A stretch of DNA of 64,000 nt from Ophiodon elongatus (Eukaryota; Chordata; Actinopteri; Perciformes; Hexagrammidae), in NCBI GenBank assembly GCA_016806645.1, contig JACSYO010001682.1, positions 464,501 to 528,500 on the forward strand, read 5' to 3'. The notes under the pieces were generated by a model. The model searched no databases. It was not told the origin of the DNA and was given only the letters and a program-made list of their open reading frames with translations. Shown piece by piece: positions 1-10,694 of this stretch (positions within the stretch are counted from its first letter, which is position 1; each line of letters opens with the position of its first letter). Made by a program: the position numbers and the translations under genes.

Positions 1-78
1 TAAAGACCCACAGATGGTAGTTTGGCTTGAGGCCTGCGCATCTGTCTTGTGGCGTCTCGTGTGGGATTGGGTTTGCAG

Positions 79-251
<173 letters not shown>

Positions 252-480
252 CTGCATGGTGATGTCATCCAGCTCTTAGCAGAGAGTCTCCGGCCACAGG
301 GTCGCTGCTCTTGGCAGATGCTGCTCTGACATCATGCGCACTACCGTGGTAGTGGGTGTGGGAACATGAGCACTCAGCGCAGCCTTTTCCACTGGGAAAG
401 CGTTGTCTGCATTGAATTTTGTTTTTTTTTACGAGCGCAGGAGAACATTTGACATGCTGTATGACGGACGGATGACTTAC

Positions 481-661
481 TCCGGCAGCCGGCGGAGCTG
501 TAGTCCCAGTAGCCTGGGAGGCAGCGACCGCAGTAACGACCTCCAGCCCCCGGGCGGCACGGACAGCTGTGGGTGAGGGGATGGCAGGTGGGGCGAATGG
601 AAGCTGGCCCGCATTCACACCTCCGGCAGCCCTGGCAGCTGGAGAAACCAAAGTAGCCCTC
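481..661 (-). CDS. lama4: laminin alpha exon: end of LE4 and LE5
   Basis: The exon is 181 nt, entering at phase 0 and leaving at phase 1. It encodes EGYFGFSSCQGCRRCECGPA and continues through HPLTHSCPCRPGAGGRYC to GYWDYSSAGCR. It finishes LE4 and gives almost all of LE5. The Gly-Cys-Arg-x-Cys-x-Cys-Gly-Pro-Ala string and the GYW motif resemble the last LE units of laminin alpha-5. The donor is gtaagt; the acceptor is aatctag. The next exon is outside the window to the left, so the chain is incomplete. The GC content is higher than in surrounding introns. Confidence 0.93.
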
Positions 662-774
662 CTAGATTACGTGAGTGAAAAAACACAATTAGATTCCAGT
701 ACCTGGCTGTTCATGTTCTTTTAGAAACAATATTGTTGCGGCATCACTTAAAGGATGATTCCGCTCTGTGACAT

Positions 775-960
775 CTGGGGTCTTATTTTTGTAGTTTAGG
801 CCATCATCAGTTATGCATCAACATATGCAAAAACATTCTCGCTAAAGTAACCGCTGAGATATGAGAACACAGTAACACTGCTACAACAAACGGATACGAG
901 CATTCTGACAATCAGACAGATTCTCACAAACCACTTGAGCCAAATTATCGAAACCATTCT
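775..960 (+). repeat. interspersed repeat, family C copy 1
   Basis: Shares the string CTTATTTTTGTAGTTT, followed by a 'GCCATCATC...AGTAACCGCTGAGAT' pattern, with 12770-13010 and 13400-13570. The three diverged copies indicate an old interspersed element. The class is unknown. Confidence 0.6.
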
Positions 961-1370
961 ATTTGGAGATGGAAATCAATCGAGCGCACCCTGAAATGTT
1001 AGTAAATAATCCCTTATTGCACAGGAAAACTGGGTGCACACCCAAATACGGTGAGGAACCAGAATCAAATTTGAACCAGGACTCCGTCTTCTCTTCCAAA
1101 TAATGCTTCTCAGGTGACAACTGCTTTAATTTATTACACTGCAAAATGCACCTCAGCTGTTAGTGTTCAAAGTGAAGACACTACAGCTACCTCAAGTGCT
1201 TTCACTTCAGTTGAAATTTAAACTTTTATTATTTTTTTCAACGGACACTTTGACTGCATTCACCTATTACATGTCAACTGACATCTGTTTTGTGCTTGTG
1301 CACCTTTGTTTCCACTGAAACTTCAGTTCATTGCAGTAATTAACATTCAACTGACAGCTCAACTTCAACT

Positions 1371-1480
1371 CCTTAAAGGTGCCTAATTCAAAATTCAGAG
1401 CATATCTATGATTGAGGGATTGTCTCCACACAAATCTCAACATGGCGACGGCTGAGCCAGCAGCTAGAAGCTAACAGTGT
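1371..1480 (+). repeat. MITE-like fragment, family I copy 1
   Basis: Begins CCTTAAAGGTGC and contains GCATATCTATGATTGAG, then GATTGTCTCCACAC and CTCAACATGGCGACGGC. The same order of motifs occurs at 58565-58700. The right boundary is uncertain and the element may run to about 1725. Confidence 0.6.
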
Positions 1481-1786
1481 TGGGGGGAGGGAGATGACCA
1501 GAGGGTGGACACAACACTTCATTTTTCTTTCAAGTCCTTCAACTACAAAAGCAGTCTTCCAAATCATTTTGGCTAACCTGGGTCTGACTGATTGTGTGCT
1601 TTCTTGCCCCGTTGATCTTCTTTTTAATTGTGTTGCTGCAATAATGTTATTATTACCAATATGCATGATAGCCAAAACCATGAAAAGAACAAAAAAAAAC
1701 TTGCGGTAATAAACCTTTAGCCTCCTAGGAGTCTCCCAGAAGAAATAACGTTACCAGTTGGACCCGAGTCTCGCGGTTCCTCTCAC

Positions 1787-1887
1787 CTCACATTGGTCAC
1801 AGAGTCGTCCGGTGACACCCGGCTTGCAGTGGCACACTCCTTTCCTGTCGTCGCATGAAGAGGTGCCACATTCATTGCACTCGCACT
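1787..1887 (-). CDS. lama4: laminin alpha exon: LE4
   Basis: The exon is 101 nt: two bases complete Glu, then 33 codons (CECNECGTSSCDDRKGVCHC, then KPGVTGRLCDQCE). It holds most of a full LE module ending in Gly-Val-Thr-Gly-Arg-x-Cys-Asp-x-Cys. The text is closer to laminin alpha-5 (CGT, GVTGR) than to human LAMA4, which as I recall keeps only a truncated fourth LE before the coiled coil. The acceptor is tcgcag and the donor is gtgaga, phase 0. Confidence 0.94.
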
Positions 1888-3014
1888 CTGCGAGAGACAC
1901 AGGGCACATTCATCGATGTGAACGTTAGAGGTCAGATGATGTCACAAGCACGGCTGAAAGGGTTATTTTTGGACTTGCAAGGCCTCCAAAAAGGCATACG
2001 GTAATCCTTGATCCTCAATTGTCACCTTGGCTTCAGGATGACACACACCACAAAGTACATGATATGGAACAATGTTGATATAACTAAGAAGAAAAGTAAA
2101 TAATTCAAATAAAACTAATAATTTGTTGTATAGGTATTCATTGCCGACTCAACATGTTGTGACATTACATGCCAGCAGTTGCTCAGCTTTAATAGAACAT
2201 TAAGCAACAGCAATACCTTCACTGAAGCAGAACCTTTGAACATGGAAGCTCCACTCAACATCACGAGTCTGTCAAGCGCAGATCAAACATATCTTGAACG
2301 AATGAGTCAACTCGTTGCACCCACCTCTGCAGTTCTTGGCATTGATGGCGTCGCCGTAGAAACCTGAGGCACACCTCTCACAGTTGGCGCCGCCGGTGTT
2401 TCCCCAGCAATGCTGGCAGTGGCCCGTCACGTTGTGGCACTCGTTGAAGATCAGGTTAGGGTCGGAGTTGCTGTTGCAGTCGCATCGCTTACAGGAATTA
2501 CCGATCGCCATTGGGTTGCCATAGAAGCCTGGAGCACACCTGGATGAGAAAGACAGCAGGTGAGCGACAATACCACACTATCTGTTATGATGGACAGGAT
2601 CATTAAAAATCCACCTTTGCAGACTCTCTTTGATTTTCGGTGCATCCTAGAATTTCTTTTCGGTTAAAATCTTTCAATGGAATTTTTTGTTTTGTCTTCC
2701 ATTATGACTTTAAAGCTGCTAAATTCAATACTCTGAGCATCGACATAGCAGCTAACAACTATTTGCTATGTAAAGATATAGTGGAGTAATGTCTACCTGA
2801 GCAGAGTAGAAGTCGCTCTCCTTTTTGTGCTTTGTTTACGTAGCCGGTCCGACAGCCCGTGCATGCACATCTTGGACTGCTTGAATGTTTTTTATACTGA
2901 CTGAGGTTCTGCTTACCTCAGTCAGTAATCTGTACTTTTCATTGATTTCATGTGCACAGACATTTGATTTACATAACTTCTTGATTGGTTGTTCAAAGCC
3001 ACGCCAGCACTGAC
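1888..3014. other. laminin introns flanking the LE3 exon, with a probable repeat at about 2710-2880
   Basis: Excluding the exon at 2325-2539, the sequence is intronic. Around 2710-2880 a stretch containing GCTGCTAAATTCA and GTAGCCGGTCCGACAGCCC resembles a common teleost interspersed repeat. Nothing else is recognised. Confidence 0.6.
2325..2539 (-). CDS. lama4: laminin alpha exon: end of LE2 and complete LE3
   Basis: The exon is 215 nt. After completing Arg it encodes CAPGFYGNPMAIGNSCKRC (end of LE2), then LE3, with the motif NSDPNLIF, a potential N-glycosylation site Asn-Val-Thr, and the tail GFYGDAINAKNCR. SDPNLIF followed by a Cys-rich block and GDA-x-x-AKNC is the closest match I recall to human LAMA4 LE3; alpha-5 has DPNLLF and alpha-1/2 have a similar AKNC tail. 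The acceptor is atccag and the donor is ggtggg. It leaves at phase 1. Confidence 0.96.
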
Positions 3015-3095
3015 CTCTCACAAAGATGTCCAGCGTAGCCCTCTTGGCACTTGCACCGCAGAAGGCCACCTCCTTTGTCACAGCGCTCTGCAAAG
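3015..3095 (-). CDS. lama4: laminin alpha exon: LE2 middle
   Basis: The exon is 81 nt. One base completes Asn from the previous exon, then come 26 codons (FAERCDKGGGLRCKCQEGY, followed by AGHLCE), then two bases of an Arg codon. The joined text PLSVPSNN-FAERC matches the conserved LE2 pattern of alpha chains. The Cys-x-Cys-x-x-Gly-Tyr-x-Gly-x-x-Cys-Glu-Arg-Cys signature runs into the next exon. The acceptor is ggccag; the donor is ggtcag immediately after GAGAG. Confidence 0.94.
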
Positions 3096-3189
3096 CTGGC
3101 CGGAAACACAGGGGGAAAGTATTTTCAGACATTACCCACCGCTTGCCAACAAGTCTTGTGGCTGCAGAAACAAGAACAGACTGGCTTAC

Positions 3190-3317
3190 TTGTTGGAGGG
3201 GACGGAGAGGGGGCAGGCACAGGGTCGGCACGAGTGGAGTCCTTCCAGGCTGGGAGCCAGCATGTAGCCATCTTCACACATTTCACAGAAGTCACCTGTA
3301 CTGTGGTCCCTGCAGTT
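3190..3317 (-). CDS. lama4: laminin alpha exon: end of LE1, start of LE2
   Basis: The exon is 128 nt, entering at phase 0 and leaving at phase 2. It encodes NCRDHSTGDFCEMCEDGY and continues to CRPCACPLSVPSN. It completes LE1 (Asn-Cys-x-x-x-[ST]-x-Gly-x-x-Cys-x-x-Cys-x-x-Gly-Tyr) and opens LE2 with Cys-x-Pro-Cys-x-Cys-Pro-Leu, the form seen in the LE pair after an L4 domain in alpha chains and at the N-terminus of alpha-4. The acceptor is tttcag and the donor is gtaagc. Confidence 0.95.
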
Positions 3318-3439
3318 CTGAAAGGGGGGACATTAGAATCAGTATTAAAAAGATCTACCGGTTATGGTTATGGAAATGAAGTGAACGTAAGTGATTTGTT
3401 CAGTCTGATACAGAGAGAGTCAATGTGGGGTAAACTTAC

Positions 3440-3541
3440 TATACAAATGCCAGTGATGTCTTCGCAGTAGTTTGCGTGGCCCTTGCAGTTACATGGCAAG
3501 CATATGCTTTTCTCACTCAGGAAAAATCCCTTTGTACACAC
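3440..3541 (-). CDS. lama4: laminin alpha exon: start of LE repeat 1
   Basis: The exon encodes 34 residues beginning VCTKGFFLSEKSICLPCNC, phase 0 at both ends. The acceptor is a pyrimidine-rich tract ending ctgcag and the donor is gtaagt. The Cys-x-Pro-Cys-x-Cys-x-Gly-His pattern is the standard opening of a laminin EGF-like module (eight cysteines, disulphide-bonded, extracellular). The Gly-Phe-Phe before the module parallels human LAMA4. The module is completed by the next exon. Confidence 0.93.
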
Positions 3542-4203
3542 CTGCAGTGGGAACAGAAAATTCTCAATGACAAAAGTAATAATCTCAAAGATTTTCATTC
3601 ATATAAACGTCTCTTAAGTCACTATCATACGCCAAAGGAGGTAACACAACGGCGGTGCGAATTGTTAGTTAGTTTGAAAATTAGTTAGTGATGCGTTTTC
3701 TATCACCAAACCAGTGGTTGGTCTGCCAGAGAGGGTAGGCGATAAAGCTACAGACTCGCTCTTCAACTCACTTGTATGTGACACGGACAGAATTTTTTCT
3801 TATCTCTGCTGTGTGTATTGTTTTTATTTCTAAAAACTAATTTAAAGCAACAAGCAGCAACGCCACATTCTAAGCAATCGGCCCGTTCTGAACAGGCACG
3901 TTGTCAACGGGCGCCGCACTAGTACCGCTAATACACCTGAGTAACTATCATTTCACACCGGTTAATGGTCAAGACAACACTGACGTTTTTTTTTTTGCAG
4001 TTGAACTTCTCCATTATATCCAAGTGGCTTCAAGTATAAGATGATTTCCGCACCAAGTGAGTTGGGAGGAAAAGTTCACTGAATGGCAACAGTTCCCTCC
4101 CATTTACAGAATGTCATTTTAAAACCTGCATCCTGTCTCACATTTGTTTAACACGGTTTCTCGTGATGGTGTTATGTCAGGGTTCAGAGCAGCGATGACC
4201 CCT

Positions 4204-4204
<1 letters not shown>

Positions 4205-4248
<44 letters not shown>

Positions 4249-4267
4249 CACACACACACACACACAC
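4205..4267. repeat. (CA)n microsatellite
   Basis: CA run of about 63 bp with one CG interruption near 4241, followed by a short C run. Confidence 0.98.
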
Positions 4268-5089
4268 CCCCCTTTGAACCTCTTTGAACATTTGAAGCAG
4301 CACCATTCAATGAGGCATACAATAGCAGTCTGTAAGAACTCCATAGTTTGACCTTTTTATTTCCACTCAGTTAGCCGGACATTACTGCATCCTTGATGGC
4401 CAGAAGTCGGAACATTCCACAGACCAACAGTACTGTATGGCAACTTATGATTCACATTTTTCCTTTGATCTATTCACAGATGGACTGTTAGACAAGGACA
4501 TGCTTCTGTAGTCAGCTAATGCGAAACAACCCGTGAACAGCAGCACTGATTCTTCCAGCAGACCCCCTTTTCCTGCAGCTTTCTCCCCACAGTTTACATG
4601 CGCTGATACCAGACCAATGCATCACTACCACATAAACATTCAATGTGTCAACCTTCCATGTAAACACATCCTAAAAAAATGCAGCTAATGATGCTGGTGC
4701 TCGCAGGAAAAAAGATAAAACTTTTGCCAAATGGTAGTCCAAGCCGTTAGGAGTAATGAACCACAAGTTTATGGGAAAAGCACAGAAATCCCAAGCTACT
4801 TACCATTTGTAAAGCCACTTTAAAGAGTTTTGAATGGCTTCAGGACTATTAGCTGTGGGACAGTCTGTAATGGGTAAAACAGCTGCTGGAGCACAGGGCA
4901 GTGGGTTAAGGTCAAGGGATACGCTGCAGATGGTCTTGAGGCAGGACATGGACTCTTTAGAGTCCTCAAAATTTAGAGGAATGCATCTCAGATATACAAC
5001 CCAGCAGCTTTTGGGATAACATTTTTTCTGCCCATGTTTGGATGACTTGATGTAGTAATATTTTGCCTTTGCTCAAGACCTAAAACGAA

Positions 5090-5335
5090 TATTTCAACAT
5101 CTTGGGAAATCCGCTTAGTCTCTTATTTTCCAAAAGTGAGATGAGAAAATTTATATCAATCTCACGTCAAATGTCAGTTTGTATGAACTTTAGGCTAAGG
5201 CCAAGTGTAGTATAAAGTATGGGAGCAGGGATAAACAACTCGCCTGGCTCTGTCTAAAGTTAAGTTCAAACTCTTCTAAAACTCATTGATTAACATGTGG
5301 TATCTCATTAATTTAACCTGAACATAAACCGAAAT
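5090..5335 (+). repeat. interspersed repeat, family A copy 1
   Basis: Contains CTTGGGAAATCCGCTTA, then GTGAGATGAGAA, then TGGCTCTGTCTAAAG, in the order of a very common teleost repeat ('...CTGGCTCTGTCCAAAGGTAAC...'). The copy at 27870-28060 shares the same motif order. Confidence 0.65.
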
Positions 5336-5374
5336 GTAAATTTTAAGAGCCCAATACTCCACCCAATACTTTCC

Positions 5375-5640
5375 AGCTCTATTTCTGGAAAAAAAGCTCT
5401 GATAAACCCACGGTACGCTACATGCTCAGCAACAAAAAGCAGACAGAAACAGGTAGAGGCTAGCTGATGAACATAGTACAGCATTCAGCAGCTAAAGAGA
5501 AAGACATGTGCCTCAGCAGTAGCTGGAGAACAAAACAGAGCTAGAAGTAATTGACTTGCGTTCTTTGGGTATCCGAGGAATAATACTAAATGTATGTGAA
5601 GTTAGGCTAATAATGTTTGCTTACAAGTTTCACCATCGAA
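5375..5640 (+). repeat. interspersed repeat, family B copy 1
   Basis: Contains AAAGCTCTGATAAACCCA, AAAAAGCAGACAGA, GCAGCTAAAGAGA and AACAGAGCTAGAAG. The same motifs in the same order occur at 20376-20700 and 29330-29620. Non-coding interspersed element of unknown class. Confidence 0.75.
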
Positions 5641-5721
5641 TAAGGTGTTAACATGTTGATGTATTTTTACCTTGTCTTGCGTTGTGAAATAATGAATAAA
5701 AAAATGACACAAAGCTCTTTT

Positions 5722-5815
5722 CTCCTGATTTGTCTGTTTGAAAAATTGCATTTTTCTGTCTTGAGGGATTTTGGGTCCAATATTTACTTTGGTGACTATT
5801 GGGCAAAAGAATCCT
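5722..5815 (+). repeat. fragment related to the MITE at 59390-59870
   Basis: The string GGTCCAATATTTACTTTGGT and the following TATTGGGCAAAAGAATC match the interior of the element near 59718-59760, with a shared TTTCTCC(T/C)GATT start. It is a diverged or truncated copy without clear ends. Confidence 0.65.
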
Positions 5816-6670
5816 CTTCACTTCTTCCATTGGAGTCAACAGACTCAAGACCTGACGCTAGTCTCCTAAAGGGTTTGGCCAGTGGTGAAACCCACCCACC
5901 TGACACAAATACAGGAAACTGTCTCTCAGTGGGGCCGTCTCCTGTCTGATGTGTCTCTGCTTTAACGTTGGACAAAGCCCGGCTAGCTGTTTCCTCCTCA
6001 GCTTTTAAGCTAGGCTAACTAGTCTCTACTCCTGCCAAGTACTTAACACACAAAACATACGCTTGATATCACTCTTCTCATCTCAGTCTCAAGAAAGACA
6101 GCAAGTCAGCAAGTGTATTCACAAACATATTAAACAACTCATTTAAGACCCATTTCTCTTGGGGGATAGAGCTGTAATACGAAATCTGAATAGGGATTTC
6201 AAACATAGTGGTTACTTTAATAAACCCTTAACTATCATGGGAATTGAAACAATTGACATTTGCAGCCGTCTGCCAACTGTGAGCACACTCAGTAATGTGA
6301 ACTATTTCTGTGGCCCTCCCACTATGCCCACCACAGGGGAGAACAAAGATGACATTCAACACGTTATATACAGCCACTCTCTGTTTCCATGTGAAGCTGG
6401 CTCTTCACAGCAGACTTCCTGTGCGTTGACTGGATGCTTATGGGATACACCATAAGGCTCTATCTCTGCTAAACAGAGCCGAACAAAATGCAGCTGGTAA
6501 TCGAGCACAAAAACAGGATTTGTCTCTACAGCTGAGCGCTGTCCAAAGTCAACACACCCTCTGGTCATGTAGCTCCCAAAACTGTGGCTGTGCCCTCTCT
6601 CTGCAGTGTGCGTGGGGTCTCTATGACAGTTGGATCTCTAGAATGATGTTTAATAAAGTTGACTTTTAAA

Positions 6671-6691
6671 TGTGTGTGTGTGTGTGTGTGT
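6671..6691. repeat. (TG)n microsatellite
   Basis: Short pure TG run of about 21 bp. Confidence 0.95.
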
Positions 6692-7735
6692 TTATGTACA
6701 TCTGACCGCCGACAGAGTTTTCCCAGAGTGAAGAATTAAGTGGATTAGGTGGTAAAGCTTGAATCTCATTTCCGCTTTGCCTCGCAACTGGCTGCTGTAT
6801 TTATATTAACCTCGAAGAGGGGTTCAGACGCTGGATTTAGTCATGCTAACTCCTCCGAACATCCTCAAGATAGGACAGGTCCAGGGTCATGAGAATCTCA
6901 TCCTAACTCAATAACTGAACACAGACAGTCTGGCTGCGGGGGCGAGGCCTCCTCTCCGGGGACCCTTAACTTCAGAAAACTCAGACATTGAGAAATAAAC
7001 ACGGTACAGGAGGAAAATAAATAAAAAAATAATTAAATTGCGCTTTGTTTAGCATTGGCAAGTTTGGGGATTGACTACCTCTACATTCTTGATTTTTCCC
7101 AGGATCTTTCTTCATACTGATCAGCTTTGAACAAAGTCACCATATAGCCAAGAATCAAGGCTCTCCAGTTCAGTCCTATGGGGCCATTGGACACAAATCA
7201 ACCCTAAAAGCATCCAAAGCAGCCACATAATTACAGTCACAGTGTAACGGAACATTTCTGTAAAAGGATGGAGTTGTAGTTTATCTACGGCCTGACATCT
7301 TGTTCTACTCATTTGCAGCCAATGACAGCGAGCACATACACCATACAAGGTTTGCAGACGACTAAGATGACATCAAAACTGTGCAACATTTGTTTTTGCA
7401 AAACCATGCATTGGCTCATTAGAACTTTGTTGCACCTCACACAATCTGGCAAGCAAGATGTTGCGCTGAAGTGAAGCATTGAGAATGGTTTTGCTCAGAT
7501 TGAGTTTACAATAATAACCCTTTTTCTAGACAAGAACTTTAATATTGTTCGACTCTGCAGAACCCCAGATTAAGATCATTTTTTACGTCAAATGCCACTG
7601 TATTTAAAGTTTTTGCTTTTCACAAAATCCCTCAAAAGTTTAGGGAAAGAACCTGGTTATGGCAAATCAATTATGATTACGGTACTATTAGGCAACTAAT
7701 AGGCATGGTTAAGTCAAGGGAATTCATGACTGTCC

Positions 7736-8110
7736 AAAACATCATCACTTCATCATCATTAGACATTTGTGTGAAATTGTCAAAATTAGCATATGGATTC
7801 TTGAGTTAAGGCCCAAACTATGTTTTGTGAGGTCTCAGTGACTTTTGACCACCAAATTCTATTCAGTTCATCACTGAGGCCATGTGGACATTTGTGCCAA
7901 ATTTGAATAAATTTGTTTAAGGCTTTCCAAGAGATATCACAAAACGGGACAGACGTGAAGTCACAGTGACCTTTGACATCCAAAATCGAATCAGTTCGTC
8001 CTTAAGTCTAAGTGGATGCATGTGCCAACTTTTAAGAAATAACCTCAAGGGTTCACGAGAATGGACCGGACGGACAACCTGTAAACGGTCAACGTTGGCG
8101 GAGGCATACA
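7736..8110 (+). repeat. interspersed repeat with 128-bp internal duplication
   Basis: Two diverged units begin at 7836 (CAGTGACTTTTGACC) and 7964 (CAGTGACCTTTGACATC), both followed by CAAA-TTCAGTTC and a 'GTGGA...TGTGCCAA' block. The tail 'ACGAGAATGGACCGGACGGAC...GGCGGAGGCATA' is typical of an abundant teleost repeat. TGACCTTTGAC resembles a direct-repeat nuclear-receptor site. Confidence 0.75.
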
Positions 8111-8946
8111 AAAAAAAGAAACGTCAGGTGCAGGTCTGTGAGAGGACAAGAACTTCAGTTTCCTGCATGAAAGATGACTTACACGCCCAAACATCCCTGC
8201 AACCTCCACACACTTGTATTTGTTTACAGTGGGGACAAACAAACAGTGAGCCGAGAGGAATCACCACGCAATCTCACGGTAACGATGATGATAATGATCG
8301 AATGATCGAATGATTAGGTTGCGGGTAAAGAAAATGGCCATAAATAGTACCAACATGGATTTGATATGATGAAAATCTTATCGTTTACAACTTTAGAGCA
8401 AAACAGATTCATTTTTTAAGCAAATTGTCTGCCGAGTTAAAAGTTTGGCCCCTGAGATCATATCTCTTGTAGCATGCTAAGCTATGGGAACATTGGCAAG
8501 TTGTCCTGTACAGCTTCTCATGCCCTTACTGTCTATTGTGCTCTCTGTCTCTTTCTCTCTCTGGGCTGTTGCTCAACATTTGGCAGCTGGTTTCCATTAG
8601 GGAACTGCCAGGGAGGGGCAGGAGGGGCATGACAGCGGTGGAGACAGTAACTCAGAGCCCATGTGAGCTTTAGCCTCGGGGTACGTCTGATGACACAAAC
8701 ACACACATGCGTGAGCACAAAGCAGGACCGTTGTGAGGTCCGCAGAGACCCCTCCAGACTGCCATAACTGCCAAAACACACTCCAAACCTGCCTCATCTT
8801 TTACGGTTTTCACCTTCACATTTGTGTACACGGGCATCAGCCTCATTAACATGTGCAGTGGGTAGAAAAGGTCAGAAACCAAACAGAGCTGTGATAGCAT
8901 GCACGATTTTACCCGCTAAAATGAGATCAAACCAAATCTGTCTTAC

Positions 8947-9054
8947 TTTTAGCAGCGACTGTTGCTGTTCCCCAAGCCTGGCGGCAGAAGCTGGATAAGC
9001 AATCCCTGATAGGATGCAGAGAAGGCAGAGGCAGGTCAGAGATTCAGCAGCCAT
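8947..9054 (-). CDS. lama4: first coding exon: signal peptide of the laminin alpha chain
   Basis: This exon encodes 36 residues starting MAAESLTCLCLLC. The hydrophobic stretch at about residues 6-20 ends in Ala-Ser-Ala (residues 22-24), a good signal peptidase site, so the mature chain would begin near Arg-Leu-Gly-Glu. The start has A at -3 and G at +4, a strong Kozak context. The exon ends CTA AAA followed by gtaaga, a good donor at phase 0. The next laminin exon also begins at phase 0, giving ...SLLK joined to VCTKGFF. Human LAMA4 has the same layout, with one exon for the signal and linker ending in Lys before Cys-Asn-Ala-Gly-Phe-Phe. Intron 1 is about 5.4 kb. No homology outside the signal type is visible, so the link to the laminin exons rests on phase, strand, spacing and layout. 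Confidence 0.72.
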
Positions 9055-9345
9055 ATTTGTGTGCTTGCCCAGTGGAGCACTAATCCTCCCTCTCTGTCCT
9101 TCTCTCTGTCAGTGTCTCCTGGCCGTAGGAAAGTCTCTGGGCAGCTCCTCTTGCTCGGCTGCACCCGTTGGCTTCGCTTCTCCCACTGCTGCCGACCCCC
9201 AGATGCAGCACCGCGTCTAGTTCCTGGCCCGGCCAGAGTCCTGTAAAACAAACTTGTGTGGACTTCCTCCCTTCCTCTCCCTCCCGCCCTCCCTCCCCTT
9301 CCCTGATTCCTCTCCCCTAGCGGACTTGCCTCTCCCCTGAGCCTG
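9055..9345 (-). promoter_or_regulatory. candidate 5'UTR and promoter region of the laminin gene
   Basis: Directly upstream of the start codon, on the gene's strand, the DNA is strongly purine-rich (CT-rich on the plus strand), with GC-rich blocks near 9130-9240 and C-runs near 9270-9330. No TATA box is seen, as expected for many laminin promoters. The transcription start is not visible, and a remote non-coding first exon is possible. Confidence 0.3.
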
Positions 9346-10694
9346 TGCCTAAATCACATGCAGATGGGAAGGCTGGAAACGGAGAGCAAGAGTGAGAGGG
9401 GGAGTGAGAAAGAGAGAAAGAACGACGGAACACAACAGCAACAGAGGGCTTCTGTCTCTTGGGCAGAAGGCAGGCAGACAGTGCACCCATCCAGACTACA
9501 TATCTCCCCCCCTCTGACTGGCAGAGTCAGATTGAGCATTAGCTCCCCCCGTCTCCATTTGCAGGTCAGTGGCACCCTTTCACCTTGGGCTCAACAGGCT
9601 ATCCCCCCTCCCTCTGCCCCCGTCCCCCAGGGGGTCTAAAGCTTCAACACTCACTCTGCACTCCGCAGGCAGAAAAGAAACAGCTGCTCTGATATCCCAG
9701 GCCCAGCTACACCTCAAGCCCCCAGACATGAGCGCTCTGTTTGTTTTCCAAGGTCAGACTATCAAAAGCAGCTGAATTCATGGATATTGTGTGAGGCTCT
9801 TAACAGGAAGAGTCTAAGTGGGACACTTCCAGCACAAAGAATGTGTTGTCAGAGGTTTAAAAACAGTAGTTTCCCAAGATCTGATTAGCTGGATACTGTA
9901 AAGGCCACATGCTGAAACGGATGACGCTAACACGCAGGTTCGCAGACAGTCGTGGCTTCAACACAAAGCTCATGTTGTAAGCATGTTCCAAATACGTCCG
10001 AGTTATGTCGTGTAAGCCCATAGGACCATATGGAAGATATATGTCTCAAGTGACTAATAAACAGGTTGCCACATTCCAGTTTTGTATGGCAGATATGTCA
10101 TACTAGAGCAAAACAAGGCCTCAGGCAGCTCTATATTTACTATTCTGAACAGAACCTGGGTTATAACTCTCCTCAACTTTTGCGCAAGGAAAAATGATAA
10201 CTTTTCCAGTTTTCAAAAGAGGATAAGACCACTTTTGAACAGATTTGTGGAAACTGCCTTGAAGCTTCAAGCCTCTTGGTTGGTGTTTCCCATGAAAGAG
10301 GTTGACTGACATCTGAGAGCTGGTGTTAATGGGAGATATGCTGTAAACCTCTGTGGTGCGCCACCAACTGGAACACATTTTCCCCCTTTTTCAACAAGCC
10401 CACATATTCTTGGTCATGCACCCGTCATTTAAGATGTCTGTCCCTTTACCACATGTAACACTGGGAAGACTCATTGTGCCATTATGTTTGTATTTCACTT
10501 GGAAAGTTGAAGCCAGCAAGCTAGGTTACCTAGCTTCCTCCGGAAAGTAGAAAGTGAACCTAGCTTGCTAGCGTTGATTCCCACAAGATGTTTCTTTTGT
10601 TCATGGTATTTCAACATATGCTGAGCCTGTAGTCAAGTTTCCATTCAAATGTAATGCAAATCTCAACTTAATTTCCAGAAAATATGTGACTTGG
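9346..10694. other. upstream flank, no gene seen
   Basis: GC-moderate single-copy-looking sequence with a GA-rich stretch at 9360-9425. Open frames here lack protein-like composition and splice context. Confidence 0.6.

Larger units (their letters stand above)
662..1786. other. laminin intron (between LE4 and LE5 exons)
   Basis: Non-coding intron on the minus strand. It holds a repeat copy at 775-960, a low-complexity stretch of short CAACTT/CAGTTG-like motifs at about 1190-1370, and a MITE-like fragment from 1371. The open frames here have no protein-like features. Confidence 0.85.
3542..8946. other. laminin intron 1 (about 5.4 kb)
   Basis: Intron between the signal-peptide exon and the first LE exon, bounded by gtaaga (8946) and ctgcag (3542). 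No extra exon is evident. Contents are a CA microsatellite (4205), repeat copies at 5090-5335, 5375-5640 and 5722-5815, a TG run (6671) and an interspersed repeat with a 128-bp internal duplication (7736-8110). First introns of laminin genes can carry enhancers, but none can be identified here. Confidence 0.7.

Noticed and set aside
265..651. 128-residue minus-strand open frame, Ala-rich
   Set aside because: It is the wrong frame of the LE5 exon (481-661). The correct frame has the laminin cysteine pattern and proper splice sites.
2836..3231. 131-residue minus-strand frame
   Set aside because: It runs through the LE2 exon in another frame and through introns, and lacks the laminin cysteine spacing.
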